DNA of 64,000 bases from NCBI GenBank assembly GCA_951804985.1, contig OX638134.1, forward strand, positions 9,569,017-9,633,016, in the 5' to 3' direction. A model generated the notes under the pieces. The model did not search any database. It had not been told where the DNA came from and was given only the letters and a program-made list of their open reading frames with translations. Of this stretch, positions 35,140-45,381 are shown in pieces. The first letter of the stretch is position 1, and each line of letters begins with the position of its first letter. Position numbers and translations under genes: made by a program. The stretch comes from Dryomyza anilis. Its lineage: Eukaryota > Arthropoda > Insecta > Diptera > Dryomyzidae.

Positions 35140-36420
35140 TATTTTTCACTAAAAATTTAAACTAAAAATTGAACTTTAACTAAAAAAAAATGTTTACACT
35201 AAATTCAATGAAAATTCAATTTTTCACTAAAAATTCAAGTTTTCACTAAAAATTACATTTTTCACTAAAATTTAAATTTTTCACTAAAAATTCAATTTTT
35301 CACTAAAAATTCAATTTTTCACTAAAAATTCAATTTTTCACTAAAAATTCAATTTTTCACTAAAAATTCAATTTTTCACTAAAAATTCAATTTTTCACTA
35401 AAATTTAAATTTTTCACTAAAATGCAATTTTTCACTATAAATGCAACTTTTCACCAAAAATTCAATTTTTCACTGGAAATTCAATTTTTCACTAAAAATT
35501 CAAATTTTCACTAAAAATTCAAATTTTCACTAAAAATTCAAATTTTCACTATAAATTCAATTTTTCAATAAAAATTCAATTTTTCACTACAAATTCAATT
35601 TTTCACTAAAAATTCAATTTTTCACTAAAAATTCAATTTTTCACTAAAAATTCAATTTTTTCAATATAAATTAAATTTTTCACTAAAAATTCAATATTTC
35701 ACTAAAAATTCAATATTTCACTAAAAATTCAATTTTTCACTAAAATTCAATTTTTCACTAAAATTCAATTTTTCACTAAAAATTCAATTTTTCTCTAAAA
35801 ATTCAATTTTTCACTAAAAATTCAATTTTTCACTAAAAATTCAATTTTTCACTAAAAATTCAATTTTTCACTAAAAATTCAATTTTTTACTAAAAATTCA
35901 ATTTTTCTCTAAAAATTCAATTTTTCACTAAAAATTCAATTTTTCACTAAAAATTCAATTTTTCACTAAAAATTCAATTTTTCACTAAAAATTCAATTTT
36001 TCACTAAAAATTCAATTTTTCACTAAAAATTCAATTTTTCAATAAAAATTCAATTTTTCACTAAAAATTCAATTTTTCACTACAAATTCAATTTTTCACT
36101 AAAAATTCAATTTTTCACTAAAAATTCAATTTTTCACTAAAAATTCAATTTTTCACTAAAAATTCAATTTTTCACTAAAAATTCAATTTTTCACTAAAAA
36201 TTCAATTTTTCACTAAAAATTCAATTTTTCACTAAAAATTCAAATTTTCACTAAAAATTCAATTATCACTAAAATTTAAATTTTTCACTAAAATGCAATT
36301 TTTCACTATAAATGCAACTTTTCACCAAAAATTCAATTTTTCACCAAAAATTCAATTTTTCACTGAAAATTCAATTTTTCACTAAAAAATTCAATTTTTC
36401 ACTGCAAATTCAAAATTTCA
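35140..36420 (+). repeat. 19-bp palindromic minisatellite, array F
   Basis: About 66 copies of TTTTTCACTAAAAATTCAA. A block with the variants ATTTAAATTTTTCACTAAAA, TGCAATTTTTCACTATAAAT and GCAACTTTTCACCAAAAATT occurs twice (35400-35480 and 36265-36345), about 865 bp apart. This shows a segmental duplication inside the array. Confidence 0.95.
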
Positions 36421-37355
36421 AATAAAATAAAATTTTTCTATTTTTAAATTAAATTATAGACTTTTTTAAATTTTAGATTTAATGTTTAATTTATATTAAA
36501 GCAAAAAAAAAACCTAGGTATGGCAACGTTTATTTTGCAATTTTGTAACATTTTACAGCAAGAGCAAACAGCAGCAGCTACGCTAAAAATTATCATAATA
36601 AACAAACGCACAATTGCAGCGCCAAACAGCCGCGCAAACAGCAACAACAATAAAAATAAAAACCCGACCAACAACATTTATATTTAATTCCAGTTTTAAA
36701 ATATTATCTCATCATAGCTTCAGTAGATCGGCGGCGGGCGGCCCCTTAATGGGCAACACTGGACTGCCTGCCTGGCGTGCGGGCAAAGCGAGGCAACTCA
36801 AACGGTCGGTAAAAATATGAACATGGCGGCTTTGTTGTTGTTATCTTAAGCGAACAACAACATGCTGAAACAATATGCAGTGGATGCTACAAAAGAGACA
36901 AAACGAACAAAGAAAATGGTTAATGTGGCGGAAAAAAAAAGTAGGAAAAATAGTACTCTTTACAATATTCATTGCTTTTTTTAATACAATTCTTCATTTT
37001 CATGCCCTACTATTAAAGTGAAAGGCTACATTCAGTTCTGACATTCATTTGTAACATTTAAAAGGGGGCGTGGCACCTATGGAATAATATGCCTATTTTT
37101 GAAGAACATATTTGACGATTTAGCAATGGCCGTCTTTTGATTACACGATTACTAGACTACTAGGCATCTGCACAAATGCACTTGACAATTGGATGACATT
37201 CATTTTATTTTATTTCATGACATGTACTGTGAATGTGTTGCTCACAACAACAAAGCATCAGTAGTGTCAAAACAAAACATAAACCAATTGGGAAGGTTAG
37301 ATCACATGGGAAATTTTAAAGAAGGTGTTAGTATGATAGTTAGGATTATCAAAAT
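36421..37355. other. Intergenic sequence
   Basis: 36540-36830 is less AT-rich (GCAGCAGC, GGCGGCGGGCGGCC) and might be an untranslated exon or promoter. No coding frame with a recognisable domain. Confidence 0.35.
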
Positions 37356-37985
37356 TATAGTCGGTCTGAGCCGACTATAAATACCCTACACTTATGTGTG
37401 GTTACCATTAAAAGTGGTAAATATGTCACCAGGGTGTACGAATCCTGTAAATAACTACAAACTTTCAATCGCTGAAGAATTTCCATTCATTTGATACCCA
37501 TATTTACAAATGGGTAGGTGTACCGAATTTCGATTTTTTTTTTTGTGAACCACAAGTCTTTTCGCCGGAAAACATTATTATCATGTATTTGAGCATGATG
37601 TCAATATATATTTGACCAAAAAAGTTTACCTAAGCACGTATACATAAAAATTGATCTTTATATGTACATTTTATATGAGGTATTTTAACATAAGTGGTCG
37701 GTTCTCAGGTCACAATAGACCGATAATGCCAACAGCTTAGGTATATAGGTAATCTAAATCTAAAGTTTCATTGCTCTAGCTCTTCTATTTTTTCTGTAAT
37801 CGTGATTTCAACAGACAGACGGACAGACGGACAGACAGACGGACTGACGGACATCGCTAAATCGACTCAGGAGGTCATGGTGATCAAGAATATATATACT
37901 TTTCCATACCGGAGATGCTTTTTTCAGGGTGTTACAAACGGCGTACCAAACTGAATATACCCTTTCACTCTTAGTGTAGGGTATA
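37356..37985 (-). mobile_element. Helentron/INE-like non-autonomous element, copy 1
   Basis: On the minus strand it starts TATACCCTACAC (37985), runs through GGTATGGAAAAGTATATATA, TTCTTGATCA and GTCCGTC/GTCTGTC tracts, and ends GTGTAGGGTATTTATAGTCGG followed by a hairpin (GTCGGCTCAGACCGAC). An internal GTCY microsatellite, subterminal inverted repeats and a 3' stem-loop are the layout described for Helentron-associated INE elements. It forms a head-to-head pair with the next element. Confidence 0.6.
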
Positions 37986-38053
37986 AAAAGACGTAGCTGT
38001 AGTGAATAAGTGCAATAAAAATTCAAATACTGAAATGAACATTTTTATATCAT

Positions 38054-38190
38054 TATACCCTACACCTATAAGGTACAGGGTATATTAAGTTTGTGCAGAT
38101 ATTGTAACGCCCCTTATGAGGCGTGTCCGGTATGGAAAAGTATATATATTCTTGATCAGCATCACTACCCGAGTCCGTCTAGCCATGTCC

Positions 38191-38230
<40 letters not shown>

Positions 38231-38820
38231 TGCTGTCTTGCTGTCCGAATACAGAATAACTTGAGAAATACTGATCAGAATGCGATAAAATTTCGTCTCA
38301 ATATATTTTAGCCAAAAGTAGGAACTGAGTTTGAAAATGAGCCAAATCGGTCAACGGACACGCCCACCTCCCATACAAGTCACTTTTATATAACTCTTTC
38401 GGAACTAATAAATCGAAAAGTATTCAAGGTATAGTTATAAAGTTTAAAACGTATTGTTAGAATTCACCTTAAAATATGTGGTCCAAAAATGGGCGTGATC
38501 CGCCCACTTTTTTTTTCATTATTTCCCGGGTTTTCATAGTGGAAATTTGAACCGTAAATTATTAAAATCAAATCTATGAAATATTATCCTTACAAAATTT
38601 TTGAATATAGGAGTGGTCCGCCCATATTCATTTTTCTAATTTTTTGTATTCGTTTTTTATACTTTTATATCAATTTTTAAATTATGTGGATTTCTGATAT
38701 GTGAATAATATTCTGAGGGTGGGGAGTTTCAGTATAATTAAAAACTTTAAAATTAAAATATACAATTAAATATCCCACCAATGGTGTAGGGTATTCCATA
38801 GTCGGGCCCGACCGACTATA
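38054..38820 (+). mobile_element. Helentron/INE-like non-autonomous element, copy 2
   Basis: Starts TATACCCTACACCTATAAGG and contains GGTATGGAAAAGTATATATA, TTCTTGATCAGCATCACTA and a (GTCT)n run (38195-38222). It ends GTGTAGGGTATTCCATAGTCGG plus a GGGCCCGACCGAC stem. Same family as copy 1, in opposite orientation 68 bp away. Confidence 0.6.
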
Positions 38821-38924
38821 AAAGTCCGCCCCATATGACCGAACTTACCCATGTGACCTAACTTTCCCAACTCGTTTTTACTCTAAGAAATGTTCATTTA
38901 TATTGAAATAGAGAAAAAAAATCA

Positions 38925-39450
38925 GTTAACCCTTAAAAACCGGACTTTTTTTTTGAGCTGAAAAAATATATGTTGTAGAACTCGCGATTCTGGACAACGT
39001 TTGTTCTACGACTTTGCTCATAGGTGTTACGTACTTTAATCATATCAAAAATGCCTCGTTGGTTCCTTGCGGAACCACTGTACTTAAGATTTAAAATTTA
39101 AAGCAAAAGTCTTTCTTGACTTTTACCACGATTTATTATGAAAAATCGTAGAAAAATGATTCCTTGCGGAACCACTGTACTTAAGAATTAAAATTTAAAG
39201 CAAAATTCAAGAAATTTTATTCTGAAAAATCGTGGAAAATGTAAAAGTATGAATATGTGTGGTTTGTTTTGATGAAACAGTTCTTTTTTTATAGATTCGA
39301 AAATCAGGAATTCTGTTGTTTGTAAACAACAAACTTAAAAAAAACATAAACATACTTTTCTATAGAATTTAACATATGCTCAATTTGGAACTCCCGGTGC
39401 CTGATGGTTCCACAAACAACGAACCGAAAATTCTAAAAAATCCACTAAAA
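38925..39450. repeat. Short direct repeats with TTCCTTGCGGAACCACTGTA
   Basis: TTCCTTGCGGAACCACTGTA followed by CTTAAGA(A/T)TTAAAATTTAAAG occurs at 39062 and 39161, about 99 bp apart. A near-palindrome TTGTTTGTAAACAACAAAC lies at 39319-39337. The left edge TTAACCCTTAAAAACCGG (38928) resembles 13092. Unclassified element remnant. Confidence 0.45.
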
Positions 39451-40139
39451 TAAAAAAATACATTTATTTCAAACACTCACAATAGCTTCTAGATACTACA
39501 CCGATCACGACAATATTTTTTTCAGCTTCGATTTCGACAAATTCACCACAATAATATTTTTTTTTAAGTACGCAATTTTACAAAAATTAAAGTTAGAAAA
39601 AAAATCTCACAAAGGCGTGTGAGAATTTCATCTGGCGACACTGCTCATTGCGCTCACACACACATTTTCAGCGTCAGTAGTGTCATTTGGTTTTGTTTTT
39701 CAAAACATTGAATGTCTTGACACTACTTGACACCAATGAAACAAATATAGCACTGAAGTGAAGTCGCTTGATTGACTTCACTATAATACTGTAGACTGAC
39801 ATTGATCCAAAAAGGTCTAAAGTAAACATTAGACATCTACACACATGTATTTGAAGTTCCATCTGCAAAAATATGCACTAATACACTCTACAATATTGAG
39901 AGTGCCGTATTTTAAATAAAACGTGTTTTCAAATTTGGTTACAGTTTCAATCTCTGCAATTTATTGATTTAAATAAATTTAAAAATTGTTAAAATTGAAA
40001 AAGGTAGTTTTTTTATTTTCTCCCAGTCAACACTGCTATGTTGCGAATGTGTCAAAGAGATGTTGTGGGTGAAATGATGAATTTTGATTGAAGTGGTCAA
40101 GTGGGGGGAGGAAAGAAGGTGGTGTGTGTGCATTGCTGA
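39451..40139. other. Intergenic sequence
   Basis: Nothing recognised; a short near-palindrome TGACACTACTTGACACCAATG lies near 39717. No gene. Confidence 0.35.
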
Positions 40140-40482
40140 AGTAGCGGCAACTTGACCAGCAGTTAAATGTTGCAACCATGGCGAACAAAAGAGAATCGGA
40201 AACCGAAAAATGTAATTTGAACTTCAATTGCGAGTCGAGAGGAGAGCCAACAACCAAGAACAACAGTAACAAAATAAAACAAAACTAGAAAAGAAAAGTT
40301 ACAAAACAAAATAATACAAAACCCAACTGCAGTGAATGAGTGAACTGAACGACGAAGTTGGTCAGAAGTGGTCAGAAGTGAAGGTGGCGGTGTAAAATGG
40401 CGGCGGCGACGATAGTCAAGTCAAATGCACAGAGAGCAACTGGCGAATGGCGAGTGAAGTGACCATGAAGAGCAGTAACAAA
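40140..40482 (+). promoter_or_regulatory. Candidate untranslated first exon on the plus strand
   Basis: A compositionally distinct, purine-rich stretch (AGAAGTGG, GGCGGCGGCGACGA) ends at ATGAAGAGCAGTAACAAAG followed by the donor-like GTACGT (40483). It contains two short ATG frames of 36 and 21 codons, the first in a good start context (CAACCATGG, ATG at 40178). It looks like a fly 5' leader with upstream frames. The gene it would serve is not visible. Confidence 0.35.
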
Positions 40483-40489
40483 GGTACGT

Positions 40490-41678
40490 AACAAACAATG
40501 ACGCCGCATCACATAACGCAACGTAAACAGCAATGGCAACGTAAGCGCGCACTGGTCAACAACAAAGTAAACAGTACGATGATCAAAAAAATGAGCTTTT
40601 TTATTATTTCAGTTTACTAACAATAACCAAAAAAAACAAAATGTAGTAAAATTAAAGAAAAAAATAATGGCGCGTGGGGAAAATTAAATTCATGCAGTTA
40701 ACTTTTTTTTAATGCGTGCTTTGCGTTGCGTTATGCGTAAAGTGTTTACGAGCAGCTGCCAGAATACGTAAAATTTTTGATGTCGTCTAAATAAATGAAA
40801 AAAGCATAAAATATACCTACAAAAAATCAAAAAAAAATAAAGAATTAAAAAAATGTGAATTGCATGTAAAAAAAGAGCCTTTGGCATTGCTGGAAGGTGG
40901 CGGTAGACAGCGACACCCACAAATGGTAATAAGTAATTTGAGCGGTATTTTTTTGGGGAAGTTTTTTTGTGAAGTTTCTGTGATGTTTTGATGTGTGTGA
41001 AGATTACAAAAAAAAAATGTTTGTTGTATATTGTGGATGCAATTTTGTGTGTGTATTTTTTTATAATTTTTGTATTTTTCTGAATATTTTTGAAGTTAAA
41101 ATATTTCTTTTTCATTAATTGTTTTTTTTTAAGGAATTGGTGTTCTCAAATTTCTAAGGTTTGTTTGTGAAATTGAATCTGGTAACAACGTTTTTAATTA
41201 AAATGCCCAGCAGCAAATTGATAAAATTATAAGTAATATGAAAGATTATTTTTTTTTGATGTAATTATTACTTTTTTAAATTTTATTTTTGGTATTCAAT
41301 TTTAATTTATCTGTTATTTGTCAATATTATAAATTTTAAAAAATTTAACTTTTTAGTGAATATTTCAGTTTTTACGTTATTGGGATATTTAATTTTGATT
41401 GAAAGTTTAAATTTATAGTAACTTTTTTGTTTTTAGGGAAACTTTAACTTTTGATGAACATTTTTAGTCACAATTTTTTTTTATTTTATATTTTGAATTT
41501 ATAGTTTTTAAATTATTGTTATTAATTTTTTTTTTAGTTTTTAACAATTTTTATTTGTAAATTTAAAGTTTTTGATAAAATTTCAAATTTATGAAAAAAA
41601 AGAGTGTACAAAATTTGCTGGCCACCGCACAAAAAAAAATTGCCCACCGTACAGTTTAGGAATTTGTACATTAAGCTT
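40490..41678. other. Intergenic AT-rich sequence
   Basis: Poly-A and poly-T tracts. 41330-41480 has faint TTTTTAGTGAA-like motifs that may be very decayed 19-bp minisatellite. No gene. Confidence 0.4.
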
Positions 41679-41932
41679 CCCAGCAGAAAATGCAAGGTCT
41701 GCTCAGATCTGAATTCTTGTCTGAAACCACTTGTCCATGCCTGAAAATGCCTGCCCATGCCTGAAAATATACTGAACTCATACATTCAATTTTCCATACA
41801 AATGTTCGCCAGCCAATTCATGTATGAAATTTCAAAATCCTTTTTTTTATATTCAACAAAGTATTCAGTTCTGAAATTTCAAACGAATTGGTAAGATACT
41901 TTTTCAGGCATAAACATTGGCAACAATTTAAG

Positions 41933-42240
41933 CCGCGGTAGCTCAGTGGTTAGTGCGTTGGACTGCGAGCCGAAAGGTCCCCGGTTCAAGCCTGGACTGG
42001 GGCTAACAACATCTTTTCATAGAAACATTTTTCTATGCCGCGCTACCTCTCGTCAGTAAATGGCAAACCTACGAGAGTAAAACCATTGCCTATGAAAAGC
42101 TCTCACCCGCCGTTCGGATTCGGCAATAAACTGTAGGTCCCACCACTTTGAGTACAAATATAACACGCACAGCTTAAAATGGTGAGAGAGCTCGGCCGAA
42201 GTTCTATACAGGATTGTAGCGCCAAACTATTATTATTATT
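41933..42240 (+). repeat. Full-length tRNA-derived SINE (family 1), reference copy in this window
   Basis: Head GCCGCGGTAGCTCAGTGGTT (A box) and GGTCCCCGGTTCAAGCCTGG (B box) form a Pol III promoter. The body contains CTACCTCTCGTCAGTAAATGG, CGCCGTTCGGATTCGGCAAT, AACTGTAGGTCCCACCACTT, AACACGCACAGC and GAGAGCTCGGCCGAAGTTCT. It ends TAGCGCCAAACTATT with an (ATT)n tail, probably the recognition end of a partner LINE. The head lacks a complementary 3' acceptor strand, so it is not a functional tRNA gene. Other copies: 31385-31702, 43862-44098 and 511-657. Confidence 0.92.
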
Positions 42241-42313
42241 ATTACTTATCTAAAATCAGCCTAAAATTCAGACCTCAGTTTTCTTGTCTGAATAATTTAA
42301 ATACATTAGAACC

Positions 42314-42528
42314 GGGGGGTTACTCTCTAACGCGATTAGAAAGTGACATTACTAGCATTCTAATAAATGGTACTTTGGTAGTGTGACTTTCGCACTAAAA
42401 CACACAAAGTAATAACCTTTGCGACTGCGTTAGATTGTGTGATTTTGCCTTCGAAACGCTTTGTCCTTCGAATAGAATAGATTTTCGTATAGCACTGACT
42501 TTCGAATCGCTATACAGAATAACCCCCC
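42314..42528. mobile_element. MITE with GGGGGGTTA termini
   Basis: Left GGGGGGTTACTCTCTAACGC; the right end read inverted is GGGGGGTTATTCTGTATAGC. They match over about 30 bp with few differences. 215 bp, no coding capacity, inserted in the 41679-42666 element. Confidence 0.65.
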
Positions 42529-42799
42529 CACCCTTCAGTACTGAGAAGTTATGCCTGATTAATACATATAATTCAGGCATGATTACTGGTATGAATTATT
42601 CAGACCTAAATATTCAGGATTCAGTTCAACCGTGAAATATTAAGGACTGATCAATTTTCTACTGGGTTATCAAAACAAAAAATAAATAAATTAAAAACAA
42701 AGGAATTCTGAATTTTAAATATGTATATATGTTTCATAAAACGTTAACAAAAAAAAAATGTATATGACGATACTTAGAATGCAATAAAAGCCTCCCTTT

Positions 42800-43000
42800 G
42801 TAGAATTTCCGCGAAAAACTCGATCACAAGTTTCGATAATGCGTTGTTGGATTCAGATATGTTTGTTGCGATAGGAATGAAGTAAACTCAGTAGAAGACG
42901 TAAGTATGTTGTGTTCGATTAACCGCTACACTAGTAATCGAAGAAAGCAATAACAAAACGCATGCAAAGTTCGGATTATGCACTTGTTAGATTTATATAT
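42800..43000 (+). repeat. Dispersed TTCCGCGAAAAACTCGAT repeat, copy 3, split by a solo LTR
   Basis: Contains TTTCCGCGAAAAACTCGAT, GTAAACTCAGTAGAAGACGT and TGTTGTGTTCGATTAACCGC. The last two also occur at 43548-43595, on the other side of the LTR. So two tandem units were present before the LTR inserted, as at 21240-21965. Confidence 0.6.
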
Positions 43001-43526
43001 TGTTACGAAAAGAGGTAATTTGCTCCACTGTGCAAGCAATCAACAATGAGACGCAAGACAATTCAGCGCACTAAGCAATGTGTTAGAAAGAGACGGAAGA
43101 TCATTCAGCGCACTATGCAATGTGCGAGAAAGAGATGGAAGATCAGCACATTAAAACACATGAGTGCGAATGAGATGCCAATAGCATGCGTCATTCACGA
43201 AACGAGTAGAAGGTTCTCGAAACAAGTCGAAGCTTGTCAAAAAGTGTCGAACTGATGCATGCAGTATATAAGGGAGCCGCATATGAGGTACTTCACTTCA
43301 GTAGTGATTGTAAAGTGGTCGAGTGCATCTCGTGTGATAAATGTCAAGTTAAATTGTGGACATGCAGCAGTTGTTAGAATTTGTTATTAGTAAAGTTGTT
43401 TATTAAAGTGAATTAATAAAGTTAATTGTTATAATTTAAACCAAACATAAGAGTGTTTTTATTTTGTACACAATCCAGAGATACGAACTTGTAGAACAGT
43501 TTTCCGTAGACTGAATTTTCGTAACA
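43001..43526 (+). mobile_element. Solo LTR of a Gypsy-like retrotransposon, well preserved
   Basis: Begins TGTTACGAAAAGAGG, ends TTTTCGTAACA (TG...CA ends with TGTTACG/CGTAACA inverted termini), and is flanked by ATAT on both sides (42997-43000, 43527-43530). It has a TATA box (GCAGTATATAAGGG, near 43260) and AATAAA signals downstream. An internal tandem of GAGACGCAAGAC..TTCAGCGCACTA..CAATGTG occurs at 43046-43125. No internal genes remain: the element was reduced by LTR-LTR recombination. Confidence 0.88.
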
Positions 43527-43530
43527 ATAT

Positions 43531-43861
43531 GTTTGTTGCAATAAGAATGAAGTAAACTCAGTAGAAGACGTAAATTTGTTGTGTTCGATTAACCGCACTA
43601 ACAAAACGAATTTATGTTATTAAAAAAAGTTTTAAAAAGCGCCGTCAATTTAATTAAACATCTTTGGAATATCGATCCCGAATCTGGTTCCATTTTTTAA
43701 ATAACTGTTCTGATTCTGCTTCTTTGCGATCCCTGACAGGGACTAATACCCTTTGAAAAATCGGTTCCGGATTTTAAAATAACGCTTCCGATTTCGGTTC
43801 CAACAAAAAAAAAAAACATTACACTAAGAAAGCTAAAGATGTTTGAAAACATAAACACCAT
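43531..43861. repeat. Repeat unit end and fragment related to the hAT element interior
   Basis: 43548-43600 is the second unit of the CGCGAAAA repeat. 43670-43815 (CCGAATCTGGTTCCATTTTT, CTTTGCGATCCCTGACAGGG) is the inverted counterpart of 44795-45000 (GTCCCTGTCAGGGAACGCAA), so a piece of the same element family lies here in opposite orientation. Confidence 0.55.
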
Positions 43862-44098
43862 AATAATAATAGTTTGGCGCTAGAGTTCTGAAGAACTAAG
43901 GCCGAGCTCTCCCACCACTTTGAGCTGTGCGTGTTATATTTGTACTCAAAGTGGTGGAACCTACATTTACTACCGAGAGATAGCGCGGTATAGAAAAATA
44001 TATGTTTTATGAAAAGATGTTGTTAGCCCCAGTCCAGTCTTGAACATGGGACCTTTCGGCTCGCAGTCCAACTAACTACTAAGCTACCGACGCTACCA
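43862..44098 (-). repeat. Internally deleted tRNA-derived SINE (family 1)
   Basis: Minus-strand copy with (ATT)n tail at 43862 and a tRNA-like head at 44098. The middle block between AACTGTAGG-like and CTATCTCTCGGTAGTAAAT is missing, and the head is mutated. About 237 bp against about 310 for the complete copy. Confidence 0.85.
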
Positions 44099-44575
44099 TT
44101 TTAGTTGCAAATATTTTATACTTTTTGTAATATTAGGTAAATGTTAATAGTTTGGTGCCAAAGCATTAATATTTATGAACTATGTGTATATTTTCAGGCA
44201 GGCTAGCTATTTCATGAGAAGTTGCAGTAATTCTATCACAAATATGACATTTTTCGTGCTGTTTGTGGGAATCATCCCTTAAGTAAAACAAAATATGTGA
44301 TGTTTACAAATCATTTTATTTTATTTGTACCTTCTACATATTGGAATTATTGCAGCCAGTAAATTTATTTTGCGAACTATTTGCAGAAAGACTTTCATAA
44401 ACATTTTGATTATTTTTTAGCAATTCAGATATAATAAGAATTTTTTTTTTATCGGTTCTCATTTTCAAAGAACTGAGTAATGCAATAAGAATAAGCATAC
44501 TTTAACAGCACTATTCCACAGAGTAATGACAATAGTTATCAATAACAATTGTTACATATGACAATTGATTCTGAC

Positions 44576-45381
44576 TAGAGATGGGAGCGTGCCTGTTTTT
44601 GATGGCACGGACACGCACAGGCACGCCGATAGATGACAAGCACGAGCATGAGCCCGATAAGTAAATTTACAGGCACGCACGAGAAGCACGATAAAACACG
44701 GGATTTTAAAAGACACGGAAAAACACGACAAAATACGAAAAAAGCACGGAAAAACATGAAAAGCAAACAAAACGTGAAAAATAATACCGGAACCGTTTAG
44801 ATTTTTGGAACCAGAATCGTTCTTAAAAATGTATTGAACCGGAACTGTAATCGGAACATATATATTTTTTTCTGGTTGGAATCGGTACCGCTATTTTAAA
44901 AATTTCGGAACCAGAACCGGAACAAATATTATAGTCCCTGTCAGGGAACGCAAAGAAACGGAATCGGAACCGTTATTAAATGTGTATGGAACCGTAATCG
45001 AAACCCATTTAATTTGTTGGTTGAAACCGGAATCGGAACCACAATTTTAAAAATCTTGGAACCCGAATCGGAACCGATATTCCAATAGGTTTTAGACCTG
45101 TAATAAATAATTCAAAAATTAATTTAAACTGTTTTATTCTCTTAAATCCATAAGTAAAACTTAAACAACAGATTTTTAAGAAAAGGTTAAAATACCACGA
45201 AATTTTTATTTTCTGAAGCTGGAAGAGTAAGGGTTTTTTTAAATTGGGGTAGAAACTATAAAAAAAATCTTTAATGGGCGCGTGCCTGATTTTGGTGACG
45301 CGGACACGCACGGAGATTTGCACGCACGAAGTCAGATTTTCGGGCGTGACACGAAAAAAGCACGGCATGCGCCCATCTCTA
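44576..45381. mobile_element. Non-autonomous hAT element with perfect 8-bp target duplication
   Basis: Termini TAGAGATGGGAGCGTGCCTG and (inverted) TAGAGATGGGCGCATGCCGT. Identical ATTCTGAC lies on both sides (44568-44575, 45382-45389). An 8-bp duplication and the TAGAGATGGG end are typical of hAT. The interior carries GGACACGCACGG-like motifs at both ends and degenerate AATCGGAACCG tandem repeats (44780-45080). No transposase. Confidence 0.88.

Larger units (their letters stand above)
41679..42666. mobile_element. MITE with CCCAGYAGAAAAT termini, carrying a nested SINE and a nested MITE
   Basis: The left end CCCAGCAGAAAATG (41679) is mirrored by CAATTTTCTACTGGG (to 42666). ATGCCTGAAAAT / TTCAGGCAT motifs recur in both halves (41740-41770, 41905, 42550-42575). 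Inserted within it are a full SINE (41933-42240) and an inverted-repeat element (42314-42528). The termini resemble those of the element at 1734-2647. Confidence 0.55.

Noticed and set aside
38928..38945. piggyBac end suggested by TTAACCC
   Set aside because: No matching second end or TTAA duplication could be paired; a similar motif at 13092 is equally isolated.
41933..42005. A functional tRNA gene suggested by A and B boxes
   Set aside because: The 3' acceptor strand does not pair with GCCGCGG, the anticodon stem is imperfect, and the same head begins a repeated 310-bp SINE at several places.
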